Source of the DNA: Lucifuga dentata
Taxonomy: Eukaryota > Chordata > Actinopteri > Ophidiiformes > Bythitidae
NCBI GenBank assembly: GCA_014773175.1
Contig: VXCM01000450.1
Span: forward strand, 124,001-188,000
DNA length: 64,000 bases
Direction: 5' to 3'
In this document: positions 47,042 through 54,476 of the stretch, one piece after another
Numbering within the stretch: the first letter of the stretch is position 1
Layout: each line of letters starts with the position of its first letter
Notes under the pieces: generated by a model
Told to the model about the DNA's origin: nothing
Seen by the model: the letters and a program-made list of their open reading frames with translations, nothing else
The model's database searches: none
Made by a program: the position numbers and the translations under genes

Positions 47042-49223
47042 CTGGAATAAAAAGCCTCTTTTCCCATATTTTTATGTTTTATTTTAGATTGATGTAAAAT
47101 ACAAAGCTGCTATGCAAATATTCACAGGTGCCAAATATGTGCGTTCCTTTTGTTAAAACATGGCAGCTTCATTGACTGTAGTTTAAACAGCGCTGAACCT
47201 GAATTGGTACATGTGTTTGGGGGATCAAATTAAATAATCAATACTCATGATTATTGAGTAAAATTTGGACTAGCCAAGCTCTAACTGAAATAAAGCTCAA
47301 GTGTAGGTTTGTTTCTGCTGCTGACACAGTAACAGCTGAGAGTCACAATTATGTAACCTGAGAAAATGTACGTAAAGAAATAGATGAGTCCAGAGTCAAT
47401 CAGTCAATCAATCAAATCAATAAATCAGCTTCCTGGGAAGTCTGTGACTTCTCATATTATACTTTTGTGTTATTGCAAGGTAAATATTTCCAAGAAGTTA
47501 TTTATCACAGGAGTGAATCTGCAATGGAAATTACAATAGATTCTGAACTCACTCATACTTCCAATAATAAAAAAAAGCAAAATTAAAGTGAATAAGAAAT
47601 ACAGCATTGCTCTGATGTATGTGCTTTCTGTTTGGCCAGACGCTGACATTTCCAATGTGGCTACTAAATACGGACACACAGCATGTTGCTAAGTGCCTTG
47701 TACAGTAATCAGCTCACAGAAAGCAGAGCCCCATGACACCTGACTTTTGTCCCTTTATTGCTGGTACAGTCTTTCAATCTCATCATGAAACCACAGATTT
47801 GACTCTAGTTTATGAACCAGGGGCCTAATATCTCCATGCAAATAAGGCTCGGTGTCACTTTGCGCTGTTGTGTTGAAGAACATGAACCCTCGTGTTTGCG
47901 TAAGTAAATGATCCCTTTCACATCACCAGCCATCATTTGCAAACCTCAACGCTCTGGGTTATTTGTCACACTGAGATGTTTTAAAGTGTCCAAAACTGAA
48001 GTGCTGTGACAAACAGGGCCACAGTAATGCATTTTATACCTCATAAATAAGTTAATATATAATATTGTAAGGAGAAAACTCGTTTTGCTCCGGAAATGTC
48101 AACTAAGTCTGAATGAAACCACTGTACCCAATCTGCACTGTTAACTGTATAATGCTTAACGCTCAGAAGATCCAATAGAGTGAAGATAAGATGTTCCACT
48201 CCAAATATGGCTGAGGTATTAAGGTTTGGTGTGTTTGCTTAAAGCTGATCTATAGGAACCAATGTGGTTCTTGGAGAATAAACATGATTAATGTAAAGAA
48301 ATGTGCATGAAGTTGTGACTCTCCTCTGTGCATGAGGTAAATTGTATTTTAGGGTGCTGTGTCCCATAAAACATATTAAAGGCGCTGCATTAGAACTATT
48401 CATCATTTTCATTATTGACTAATGACTATAAATGATTCATTTACTACATTAAATGTCAAATCTCTTCACAACTCCCCCAAACCAAACAGATTCAGTTTAC
48501 AATGATATGGAACAGACAAAAGCTGCCAACCCTCACATGTGAGTAACAGCAAGAATTTGAATACTTGATAAATGACTCATAACTGTCTGGATAATTTTAA
48601 TGACTGTTTTGGTTTCAGTATGAGATAGTATATAAGCTTAATTTTTAAGGGTTTAATTTGGCATATTAGCAGATATACTTATGTGTCATACTGATGACAC
48701 ATTATCAGAGAGCGTCACAGGAAAAAGTAAAAGTGAAAGAGTGAGTAAAACTAATATGAAAAATGAATGTTGGGGTTCTTAACCTTGGATGACATTAAAG
48801 GTAAAATGTGTAAATTACTTCCAAAATGTGATATCCCTATTATTATTAATATAAATTTACAACCAGAGCTAAGAGAACACCCTTACGTGCTGCATGTTTG
48901 ATTAAAAACTGGCTCAATTAGTGTGGTGCATTAAAATGAAGCTGATAAATGTTAAAAGGTAATTGATGTTTGCAAAGCCCAGAGGGTAATACCCTGCAGC
49001 ACATGAGCCAGCAGGCTACAGGACTCTACATTCAGGGTCAGCTGGTCTGTATGGAGGCTCGGGTAGTTGCACTCACCAGGTATGCTCCAACTGTCCCCTG
49101 CGCCAACATAAGGGCGCATTCCGAAATCAAGAATATCTTGATATTTAAGAAGCATGATGACTTTTTGCGTTCAAGAATGTCCCCGCCGCTCCGGTCCGAG
49201 TTCCTTTGCTTTTTCACCTGCAT
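20834..49223 (-). CDS. slco3a1: solute carrier organic anion transporter 3A1 (OATP3A1)
   Basis: Complement of join(20834..21186, 21529..21593, 21684..21856, 23050..23185, 24686..24884, 25024..25188, 25583..25855, 25937..26035, 43206..43662, 49077..49223), 688 residues (human about 710). It is a twelve-helix plasma-membrane carrier for organic anions such as prostaglandins and thyroid hormone. The short N-terminus (MQVKKQRNSDRSGG) lacks the Gly/Ser-rich start of the mammalian protein. The first helix begins at SCFLNIKIFLISECALMLAQ. The OATP signature DPRWIGAWWAGFL is at 243-255. A Kazal-like extracellular loop (about 459-519) carries ten cysteines. The C-terminus ...HEFCENMESVL ends in a class I PDZ ligand, SVL. 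Identity with SLCO3A1 is strong throughout (IPKVTKHLLSNPVFTCIILA, RFNLQSADVGVIASSFE). A fish slco3a2 paralogue cannot be excluded without a search, but synteny with st8sia2 supports slco3a1. All ten exons join in frame. Confidence 0.96.
21529..21593 (-). CDS. slco3a1: slco3a1 coding exon 9 (65 bp)
   Basis: Encodes TVSPELKSYALGVLFLLLRL then L (551-571), in the conserved 3' membrane region. Acceptor TTGAAG|GACT, donor CTTG|GTGAGA. The phases (2 in, 1 out) match exons 8 and 10. Confidence 0.93.
21684..21856 (-). CDS. slco3a1: slco3a1 coding exon 8
   Basis: Encodes residues 493-549: NLTGCTCISTESEF (end of the Kazal-like loop with an N-glycosylation sequon), GKCPTPGCQEA, then a helix ending AMAQTPSVIILI. 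Acceptor TTCGTAG|AACC, donor CAG|GTAAAT. Starts in phase 0. Confidence 0.95.
22110..22670. mobile_element. repeat family A, copy 3 (in slco3a1 intron 7)
   Basis: GTTGCATGTTTACACCCAAT at the left and ATTGGGCTGAAACATGCAAA followed by ATATGGTCCT at the right form the inverted ends. The interior (ATCAAATATTCAGATCATAC; CTCCTGGGATTATATTCTCT; AAGTAACTTCGACC) matches the copy at 63.5 kb in the same orientation and copy 1 in the opposite orientation. The outermost left bases are diverged. Confidence 0.7.
23050..23185 (-). CDS. slco3a1: slco3a1 coding exon 7
   Basis: Encodes residues 448-492 (TLLVGEKPEAQCMNHCSCFT ... GVTYLSSCFAGCTRK), most of the Kazal-like extracellular loop with six cysteines. Acceptor TTTTCAG|GACA, donor AAA|GTGAGC. 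The linker before the first Cys is shorter than I recall for human. Confidence 0.95.
23186..24685 (-). other. slco3a1: slco3a1 intron 6
   Basis: 1.5 kb, GT-AG. Contains a CT/CA compound microsatellite with an N. No gene is seen. Confidence 0.8.
24245..24328. repeat. (CT)n-(CA)n compound microsatellite with N
   Basis: About 56 bp of CT with one N at 24293, then about 23 bp of CA. Probably an unresolved length in the assembly. Confidence 0.9.
24686..24884 (-). CDS. slco3a1: slco3a1 coding exon 6
   Basis: Encodes residues 382-446 (MTAIPCACLGIFMGGLLVKK ... CDTGPVAGVTVTYGN). Acceptor TCTGAAG|GTATG, donor ATGA|GTAAGA. Confidence 0.95.
25024..25188 (-). CDS. slco3a1: slco3a1 coding exon 5
   Basis: Encodes residues 327-380 (IPKVTKHLLSNPVFTCIILA ... 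QQFNFTTTSANQLL), a near-invariant OATP3A1 segment with an NFT glycosylation sequon. Acceptor TACCAG|TGATC; donor TTAG|GTTTGT is a weaker match to consensus. Confidence 0.95.
25583..25855 (-). CDS. slco3a1: slco3a1 coding exon 4
   Basis: Encodes residues 236-325: the OATP superfamily signature (DPRWIGAWWAGFL), a helix, and a variable acidic cytosolic loop (AAREREEGADSEQVM ... CCQQLR). Acceptor TCCACAG|GTAAG, donor AGGG|GTGAGC. Confidence 0.95.
25937..26035 (-). CDS. slco3a1: slco3a1 coding exon 3 (99 bp)
   Basis: Encodes ILFSTLVFGPACGFILGSVC then TKFYVDAIFIDT (203-234). Short and split among frames, so it is easily missed. Acceptor TTTGCAG|GG, donor ACCA|GTGAGT. Phase 1 at both ends. Confidence 0.94.
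27689..27815. repeat. 63-bp block with CA repeat duplicated around a single N
   Basis: TATGGACAGATGGATGCAGA, a CA run, then CAGTGAGGAAAGTGCGACG occurs at 27689-27751 and identically at 27753-27815, with N at 27752. Same join artefact as at 5210 and 17183. Confidence 0.9.
29758..29796. repeat. inverted repeat (17-bp arms, 5-base loop)
   Basis: TCACAAGAAGCCACACT, loop GTGAA, then AGTGTGGCCTCTTGTGA. The arms pair with a single mismatch. It lies in slco3a1 intron 2. It could be a chance palindrome, a remnant of a foldback element or a short structured RNA. Confidence 0.7.
31499..31535. repeat. poly-A tract with N
   Basis: About 36 A interrupted by NT at 31517-31518. Unresolved homopolymer. Confidence 0.85.
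35056..35098. repeat. (GA)n microsatellite
   Basis: About 43 bp of GA dinucleotides in slco3a1 intron 2. Confidence 0.95.
39149..39206. repeat. (GA)n microsatellite
   Basis: About 58 bp of GA with one AAA interruption in slco3a1 intron 2. Confidence 0.95.
39431..39470. repeat. 20-bp tandem duplication
   Basis: GAAATTATGACAAAGGATGC followed directly by the same 20 bases with the first base changed to T. Confidence 0.9.
41225..41252. repeat. (CT)n microsatellite
   Basis: 28 bp of CT in slco3a1 intron 2. Confidence 0.9.
41447..41520 (+). mobile_element. possible LINE 3' tail
   Basis: GAATTGCCCCTTGAGGGACA then AATAAAGTTATATCGTATCG and a further TATC unit. A TTGCCCCTTG...AATAAAGT sequence ending in short tandem repeats is typical of fish non-LTR retrotransposon 3' ends. 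Only the tail is visible, so the family is not assigned. Confidence 0.45.
43206..43662 (-). CDS. slco3a1: slco3a1 coding exon 2
   Basis: Encodes residues 50-201 (VSVLTTLERRFNLQSADVGV ... VSYIDDHVKKKDSSLYI): helices 2-4 and the first large extracellular loop with sequon NSS. Acceptor TTTTGCAG|GTGAGT, donor ATAG|GTGAGA. The exon itself opens with GTGAGT, the same six bases as the upstream donor. Confidence 0.96.
45210..45241. repeat. poly-T tract with N
   Basis: T homopolymer interrupted by N at 45224 and one A. Unresolved length. Confidence 0.85.
46925..47051. repeat. 63-bp block with GA repeat duplicated around a single N
   Basis: CAGCAATTCCCAGAGAGA ... GAATACTGGAATAAA at 46925-46987 recurs exactly at 46989-47051, with N at 46988. 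Assembly join artefact. Confidence 0.9.
49077..49223 (-). CDS. slco3a1: slco3a1 coding exon 1 (start codon)
   Basis: Encodes residues 1-49: MQVKKQRNSDRSGGDILERK (basic cytosolic N-terminus) and KSSCFLNIKIFLISECALML then AQGTVGAYL (first helix). Donor CCTG|GTGAGT. The ATG was chosen because MQxKK matches the mammalian MQGKK start as I remember it. Phase 0 at its end agrees with exon 2. Confidence 0.93.
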
Positions 49224-49720
49224 CCTTGCCGAGCGGATACTTTTCTACAGCGCCGAAACCAAAACACAGGAAGACCGGGTGCTGGCCCGAAAATCAACAC
49301 GCTACAAACCGGCAGGTACGGTGCTGCGTTCCCCCCCGAACACTACATTCGTTGCAGGTTTCTTTTCCTCTGAGACTCCACAGATCTGTGCTGCCGTATC
49401 TCAACATCGCCTCCAGACCGACGCGCAGGAACACGTAAACTCCCTGATGGTGTCTGCAAAGGCAGGCGCGTCATTCTCTGTCAAATCGCGTCTTTCCGAC
49501 TCAGCTTTCGGTTCTTTCTTCAGGTGGAGCTTCCGAGTTAGACGGACGAGAGGTTTGTTCTGGTGGCGGACTAACTCCTGCAGCTCAGAAGTGTCATGGT
49601 CCTGCTACACACGCACAATGACTGCTCTCCGTCTACGCTCACACACTACTTGAGCTGATCCTCCTAAAGCGCAGCGCGGCTCTAGAGGCGCTGTGCAGCA
49701 CTTTGACTGGAGAAATCACT
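49224..49720 (-). promoter_or_regulatory. slco3a1: slco3a1 5' UTR and CpG-rich promoter
   Basis: The densest run of CpG dinucleotides in the window (for example 49230-49330, 49410-49510 and 49540-49690, with CGCAGCGCGG and GGCGCTG). It spans and lies upstream of exon 1 and reads as a CpG-island type promoter. The long open frame on the opposite strand (48970-49653) follows from this composition. The transcription start is not determined. Confidence 0.6.
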
Positions 49721-49748
49721 ACAATAGTCCTGAGGGGCCCCACTGTCT

Positions 49749-49752
<4 letters not shown>

Positions 49753-49791
<39 letters not shown>

Positions 49792-49810
49792 TGTGTGTGT
49801 GTGTGTGTGT
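49753..49810. repeat. (GT)n microsatellite
   Basis: About 58 bp of GT with one GA interruption, just upstream of the slco3a1 promoter. Confidence 0.95.
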
Positions 49811-50011
49811 TGGCTCACAATGAGTTCTATGTTACTACACTGAGCTTTTCTCATGTCTTACATTATTTTTTCCATGTATTGTGGTTTTCATTGAGATTTT
49901 ATTGTGACTTTTCATCTCTCTACTTTGTTTGCTTCATAGCAGGATTACTTAATAAGTTGGTGGTGGTGGTGGTGGAGGATCAATGCTGGATTCAGGGGCA
50001 GACCCATTAAT

Positions 50012-50170
50012 TTTTAAAGCACCATGCCAGTAGTTTTGCATGTTTGAACCCAATAAATAATATCTATTCCACTATTGCCAAGCATTTCCCAAAATATAAA
50101 ACCATATCTTAGCTTTTGTGTTATTTTGCCAAATCCTCCAGTCTTTCAATGGATGGATTTTCCTACCAAA
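50012..50170. mobile_element. repeat family A, copy 4 (partial)
   Basis: TTTTTAAAGCACCATGCCAG then TAGTTTTGCATGTTTGAACC matches the left end of the family. GTTATTTTGCCAAATCCTCC then AGTCTTTCAATGG matches the interior of copy 3. It breaks off near 50170, where the right end of repeat family B begins soon after. Confidence 0.6.
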
Positions 50171-50194
50171 CTTAAATTATTTGAACAGGAGAAA

Positions 50195-50250
50195 TTATTG
50201 TTCAGCCTTGGGGAGAGGTATGTGCTCCATTGATTGTTCTTCTAGTTTGA
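50195..50250. mobile_element. repeat family B fragment (right end)
   Basis: TTGTTCAGCCTTGGGGAGAG then GTATGTGCTCCATTGATTGT and TCTTCTAGTTTGAA is close to the right end of the copy at 8617-8975. Confidence 0.55.
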
Positions 50251-50430
50251 ATATGCTTTGGCAATTCAGTAGTACAGTCCTAGGTTATCATGTTCATGTC
50301 CCTTGGTGGTTGTCAGCAAGTCTAAAATGAAGTATTAGACTGGCTATGATGTAATGTAACCACATAATGTGATGATGATGGGGTGGAATGAACCAGAGAG
50401 ACAAACAGTCTTAACTGTTATGGTGTAAGT

Positions 50431-50434
<4 letters not shown>

Positions 50435-50477
<43 letters not shown>
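50435..50477. repeat. (GT)n microsatellite
   Basis: About 43 bp of GT followed by GCGCACGCGCGC. Confidence 0.95.
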
Positions 50478-50480
<3 letters not shown>

Positions 50481-50637
50481 ACGCGCGCCCTTCTGTCATC
50501 TCATTTTAAGCCTCTATGTCTTAAAGTTATGTTTTTGATCCCTTGTCCTTGTCTAGTTTTTAATTCATGTTGTAAGTAGCGAAGCAGACAAACTATATTC
50601 CACACTAATTTCTTTCTGATTTTTTTCTTCCCATTTT

Positions 50638-50681
50638 CAAACAGCAGCAACAGACCAGTTGAGGTCTGTTGCTGCTGTTTG
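50638..50681. repeat. perfect 19-bp inverted repeat before poly-A
   Basis: CAAACAGCAGCAACAGACC, loop AGTTGA, then the exact reverse complement GGTCTGTTGCTGCTGTTTG. A run of about 31 A follows (50683-50713), and then GACCAATTGAGGTC, which echoes the loop region GACCAGTTGAGGTC. The strong hairpin is unlikely by chance; its origin is unknown. Confidence 0.85.
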
Positions 50682-50682
50682 G

Positions 50683-50715
<33 letters not shown>

Positions 50716-52676
50716 CCAATTGAGGTCAAGCAGATGACCTGGTTCTTGATGAACTGTGCAAGGCTGCAAGGCTTTTGAGCCAAAGATATTTCAAAACTGG
50801 TCAGTCGAACTTAATAAGTCATGAGTTCTGCTGTTATTTTTTTGTTTTGTTTTTTTTAGAGTTGGCTCTTTCCAGTGACCTGGGTAAGCAGTCATACTGT
50901 TGGTATCAGTGGAGATTCAATAAATTTTATATAATTTTTTTTGACACAGTACCCCTACCCCTGCGATAAAACAGCAATTCTCACAATAAGAATGAAAATG
51001 ACATCTTTTCTTTTGGCTTCAGCAAACTACACTTTGTGAAGGCAGTTGTCATGTCATGTGCAGGGGGGTCTTTAAAGATGTGCTGTATGTGACCCATCAC
51101 TATTGAGTCCCTAGTTTACACACAAGCTGACTCATGGTTAGCCTGTAATACCGGTTCATTGGAATGATAACCTGATAAACTAGGCTGAGGAAGCACTGCA
51201 GTTACTTGGGTGAGCCTCAATCGATGGAACTCGCTGATCTGATAGTTGAACCAATAACCTTCTGCTCATAAACCTGCTTTTCAAACTATTAGGCCAGCAG
51301 TCCCAACCTCACTTGTTGCTAGGTGACTGTTCAGTATTATTATTATTGCCTTTCCATATAATTTAATGACAAAATGATCATTTCTGTACATCGTGGTTTA
51401 GTTTTTATGTCTAAATAACAAACCTACATGAGACCTGAGACACTGGCTGGAGAACATTTCTTTACAAAAGATTAAGTGTAGCATGTAATTTTAGTTACCC
51501 AAGTAAATATTGTCACATATCAAAACTGATTTATAACGTAATTTATCCTGATAATAATTTTGTACATATCACCCACCCTTGATTCATTGTTAATATAAAC
51601 CCAGAGGATCTGAAACTAACTCTGTATCACTTCCTTAAAAACGAAACCATCAGTTGTCAAAAGATGAACAAGTCCATTGTGAAAACTATAAATGATCGTG
51701 ATGTTACTGTAAGAGTCGGCTGTGATTCAGAACTGAGTACTGGCAGGTAGTCAATGCAAAATGATCATCAAATGGAGATGCTCACTCACTCCAACCAGCA
51801 CTCCCACACAAAAGTCCTTCCAACACTTCTGCATCTTCCTTCCTACATTCAACTGGCTTGAAAAAAGCAAAGACAAGTTGAACCTTTTTGTATAACACAC
51901 TAAGCGATGATATGCCAAAACTGAGAAATGTATGTAAATGGCAAAATCTAAGCAGACAGTTATGAGAAATGTAAATGTTACAAGAAATGTAAATATGTGT
52001 CAAAAGGATTGACAGAAATCAAGCAATGATTAATGGGATTTGACCTGCACACTTCTCCTAGCAAACTGTGTGTGTGTTTATGTGCAGAACATTTACTGAA
52101 CATAGCGGTTATTAGTATGTGACCCCAGTGTATCATTTTACTCATTCCTGAATAATTCCTCCAATCTGAAGAGAATCAAGCTTTATATATGACTCATCTC
52201 TCACTGCAAGCATAACTGGGAAGAGCAGAAATAAGTCATTTGTTCTTGTCTGTATGACTGTAGCTGTTCATTTTGTTTTACAACAACATTATGAACAGTT
52301 AAAGTACAAGTAACAGCTGCAGGTCAGTGTTTGCCAACTATATGTGTGTGTGTTTATGAGTGTGTACTTCTGTTTACATACAGTACTTCTGCTGGGACAT
52401 GAGTCAGGTAGTAACAGACAGTGGGTGGAGATGGCTTGGACCGGTGCCAGGAATGTATGAATGGAAAAGCCTGCAGTGTATTGTTCTGCCCTATGAAACA
52501 GCTGCTATTTATAGGATTTGGAAAAGCATGGACTGTAAAAACGAAGCCCAGCCCTTCTGCTGGGAGACACTGACAATGTGAAAAATATTTCTCACAAACA
52601 TGCACACACACACACACACACACACTACATACAATGCTGTATGGGCATTGCCATTAACAGTTCAACCAAAAAAACT

Positions 52677-52726
52677 TTGATTTGTCCTAAAGTTTACATA
52701 TTTGATTTGTTCTAAAGTTTACATAT
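52677..52726. repeat. 25-bp tandem duplication
   Basis: TTGATTTGTCCTAAAGTTTA then CATAT at 52677-52701 is repeated at 52702-52726 with one C to T change. Confidence 0.9.
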
Positions 52727-52881
52727 TTAGCATATTAGCTGTCAAACCAAACCTGTAATTTGACATAGCACATAAAGTACATAGGTACCAAGAAATAGTG
52801 TGATAAATAGAAATATACTTGCATATATTTTTAATACACTCTATATACAAAAAATATACTTTCACTATATGAAAATACCAT

Positions 52882-52884
<3 letters not shown>

Positions 52885-52935
<51 letters not shown>

Positions 52936-52945
52936 ACACACACAC
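52885..52945. repeat. (CA)n-(TA)n compound microsatellite
   Basis: About 36 bp of AC, then alternating AT, then a short CA run. Confidence 0.9.
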
Positions 52946-53480
52946 AAAAAAAGAATTTGTTTTGTTTTTGTGGCACCATGTTCCACCCAAATTAATCTAA
53001 GGTTCTAATTTAAGATTATCTATGAAATATTTTGGTTATATTTATTTTCTTATACACCTATATAGAAAGGTCTGTAAACCTTTGCTATCACAAACAAACC
53101 CTGTCTCAGGTTTTTCATGGTTCACCGCACTTTCAGTCCTGCATGAGGCTTCAGCTGAAGCTATATGAAATGCAGGACGATCTCTTATTCTCAAAAATTT
53201 CAAACAGCAGCTGTCAAGAACTTGTTTACCTCTGTGTTACCACTGTGACCTCAAACAGAAATCCCAAAATGACCTGCATATGGCAAACATCTGGGTCTGT
53301 CTGTCACTGCCTGTTTATTCTGTGCCCATTCTGATTCAGTCAGCATATGTACAGGTCGCTGGGAATCTATTTAAGTCAAATGGGTGCTTCACAGACCTCA
53401 TCTCATCTGTCATAAGAGCTCAGCATTAATCTGAAAATCTGCAGCTCTACTATTACGCCATAGTGGTTGCCATGGAAACA

Positions 53481-53516
53481 GTGTGTGTGTGTGTGTGTGT
53501 GTGTGTGGNGGGGGGG
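53481..53516. repeat. (GT)n then poly-G with N
   Basis: 28 bp of GT, then GGNGGGGGGG with N at 53509. Unresolved length. Confidence 0.85.
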
Positions 53517-54438
53517 ATTGGGCAGCACCACAATGCACAGAGACTTTTTGCTTTTCTTCTGAACTTCAAAACAGAACATAATTTGAGCTGAGATTCTGAG
53601 CTGCTTTCACACTAAAACCACAATGATCATTCTGCTGAATCTGTGATATGTTTTATAGAAATATTTACTGGAACTTGATAAAAGCCTACCTTATCTCAGA
53701 TAAACTTCTGTCTTGGTCATAAAAGGATAGCTTTATATATTTTTATTTTTTATTTTTTGTGGGACCCATGAATAAACACAGCATCAAACAGAATATGTTG
53801 GTCGACTCATAGCATGTAACAGACATGAACTTCCTCTGTATGCTGATAATGGTAAACTGTCCTTTGAATCTAACATTTGTCAACATCCAAGTTGGCTAGG
53901 TCTGTAATTTGCAGAATGTAGCCATCTAAAAGTATAAAAAGTGTAAAACCAAAAATAAAAACCAAACTTTTATTGCATTTGGCCATTTGCTCCTCTGGAG
54001 TTTATTTGGTCAAAACTCACCTGAACTTTGACTCATTTAAAAAATAAAATAAAATAAAAATCTCCACAAAGTGTTTCTTGCAATAAACATGAAACTATTA
54101 TTAAAATATATGTACTGGGTGAAGAACTTAAGATTTAAACAATTAAAAAAAATAGCAGTGACATGCCATCCATGCCTGCAAAACATGAAATCAGTAATAT
54201 GACTGAAAAGATTCATTACTACCAGTGAAACAGAATGGGTTATTTTTAAGGCATTTCTCCATGAATTCCACTGCATGTTCAGGCAGTGATGACTTCCTCC
54301 TTCATTCTGTCTCCTTCAAATTGACGCTGGGCCAGTCTGGCCTTAGGCGCTACATCACCCAGCCATCCAATGCTGCTGTGCTGGAATTTCACCTGGAGGG
54401 AACAGCTGTTGCAAAGGACAGCGCTCGCATACGCACGT

Positions 54439-54439
<1 letters not shown>

Positions 54440-54474
<35 letters not shown>
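54440..54474. repeat. (CA)n microsatellite
   Basis: About 35 bp of CA flanked by ACGCACGTG and GCGTGC. Confidence 0.9.

Positions 54475-54476
<2 letters not shown>

Larger units (their letters stand above)
43663..49076 (-). other. slco3a1: slco3a1 intron 1 (5.4 kb)
   Basis: No extra exon is supported. The 139-codon + strand frame at 44745-45164 is AT-rich, Leu/Phe-heavy and unrecognised. Contains a poly-T tract with N at 45224 and the duplicated GA block at 46925-47051. Confidence 0.75.

Noticed and set aside
48970..49653. 227-codon open frame on the + strand across slco3a1 exon 1 and its CpG-rich 5' flank
   Set aside because: It is antisense to a confidently identified exon, its length follows from local G+C richness, it has no recognisable domain, and it covers a promoter.
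52360..52581. 73-codon + strand frame (rich in Trp and Cys) considered as a small secreted protein or lectin-like exon
   Set aside because: No proper splice sites or signal peptide, lies between simple repeats, and no cysteine pattern I can match.
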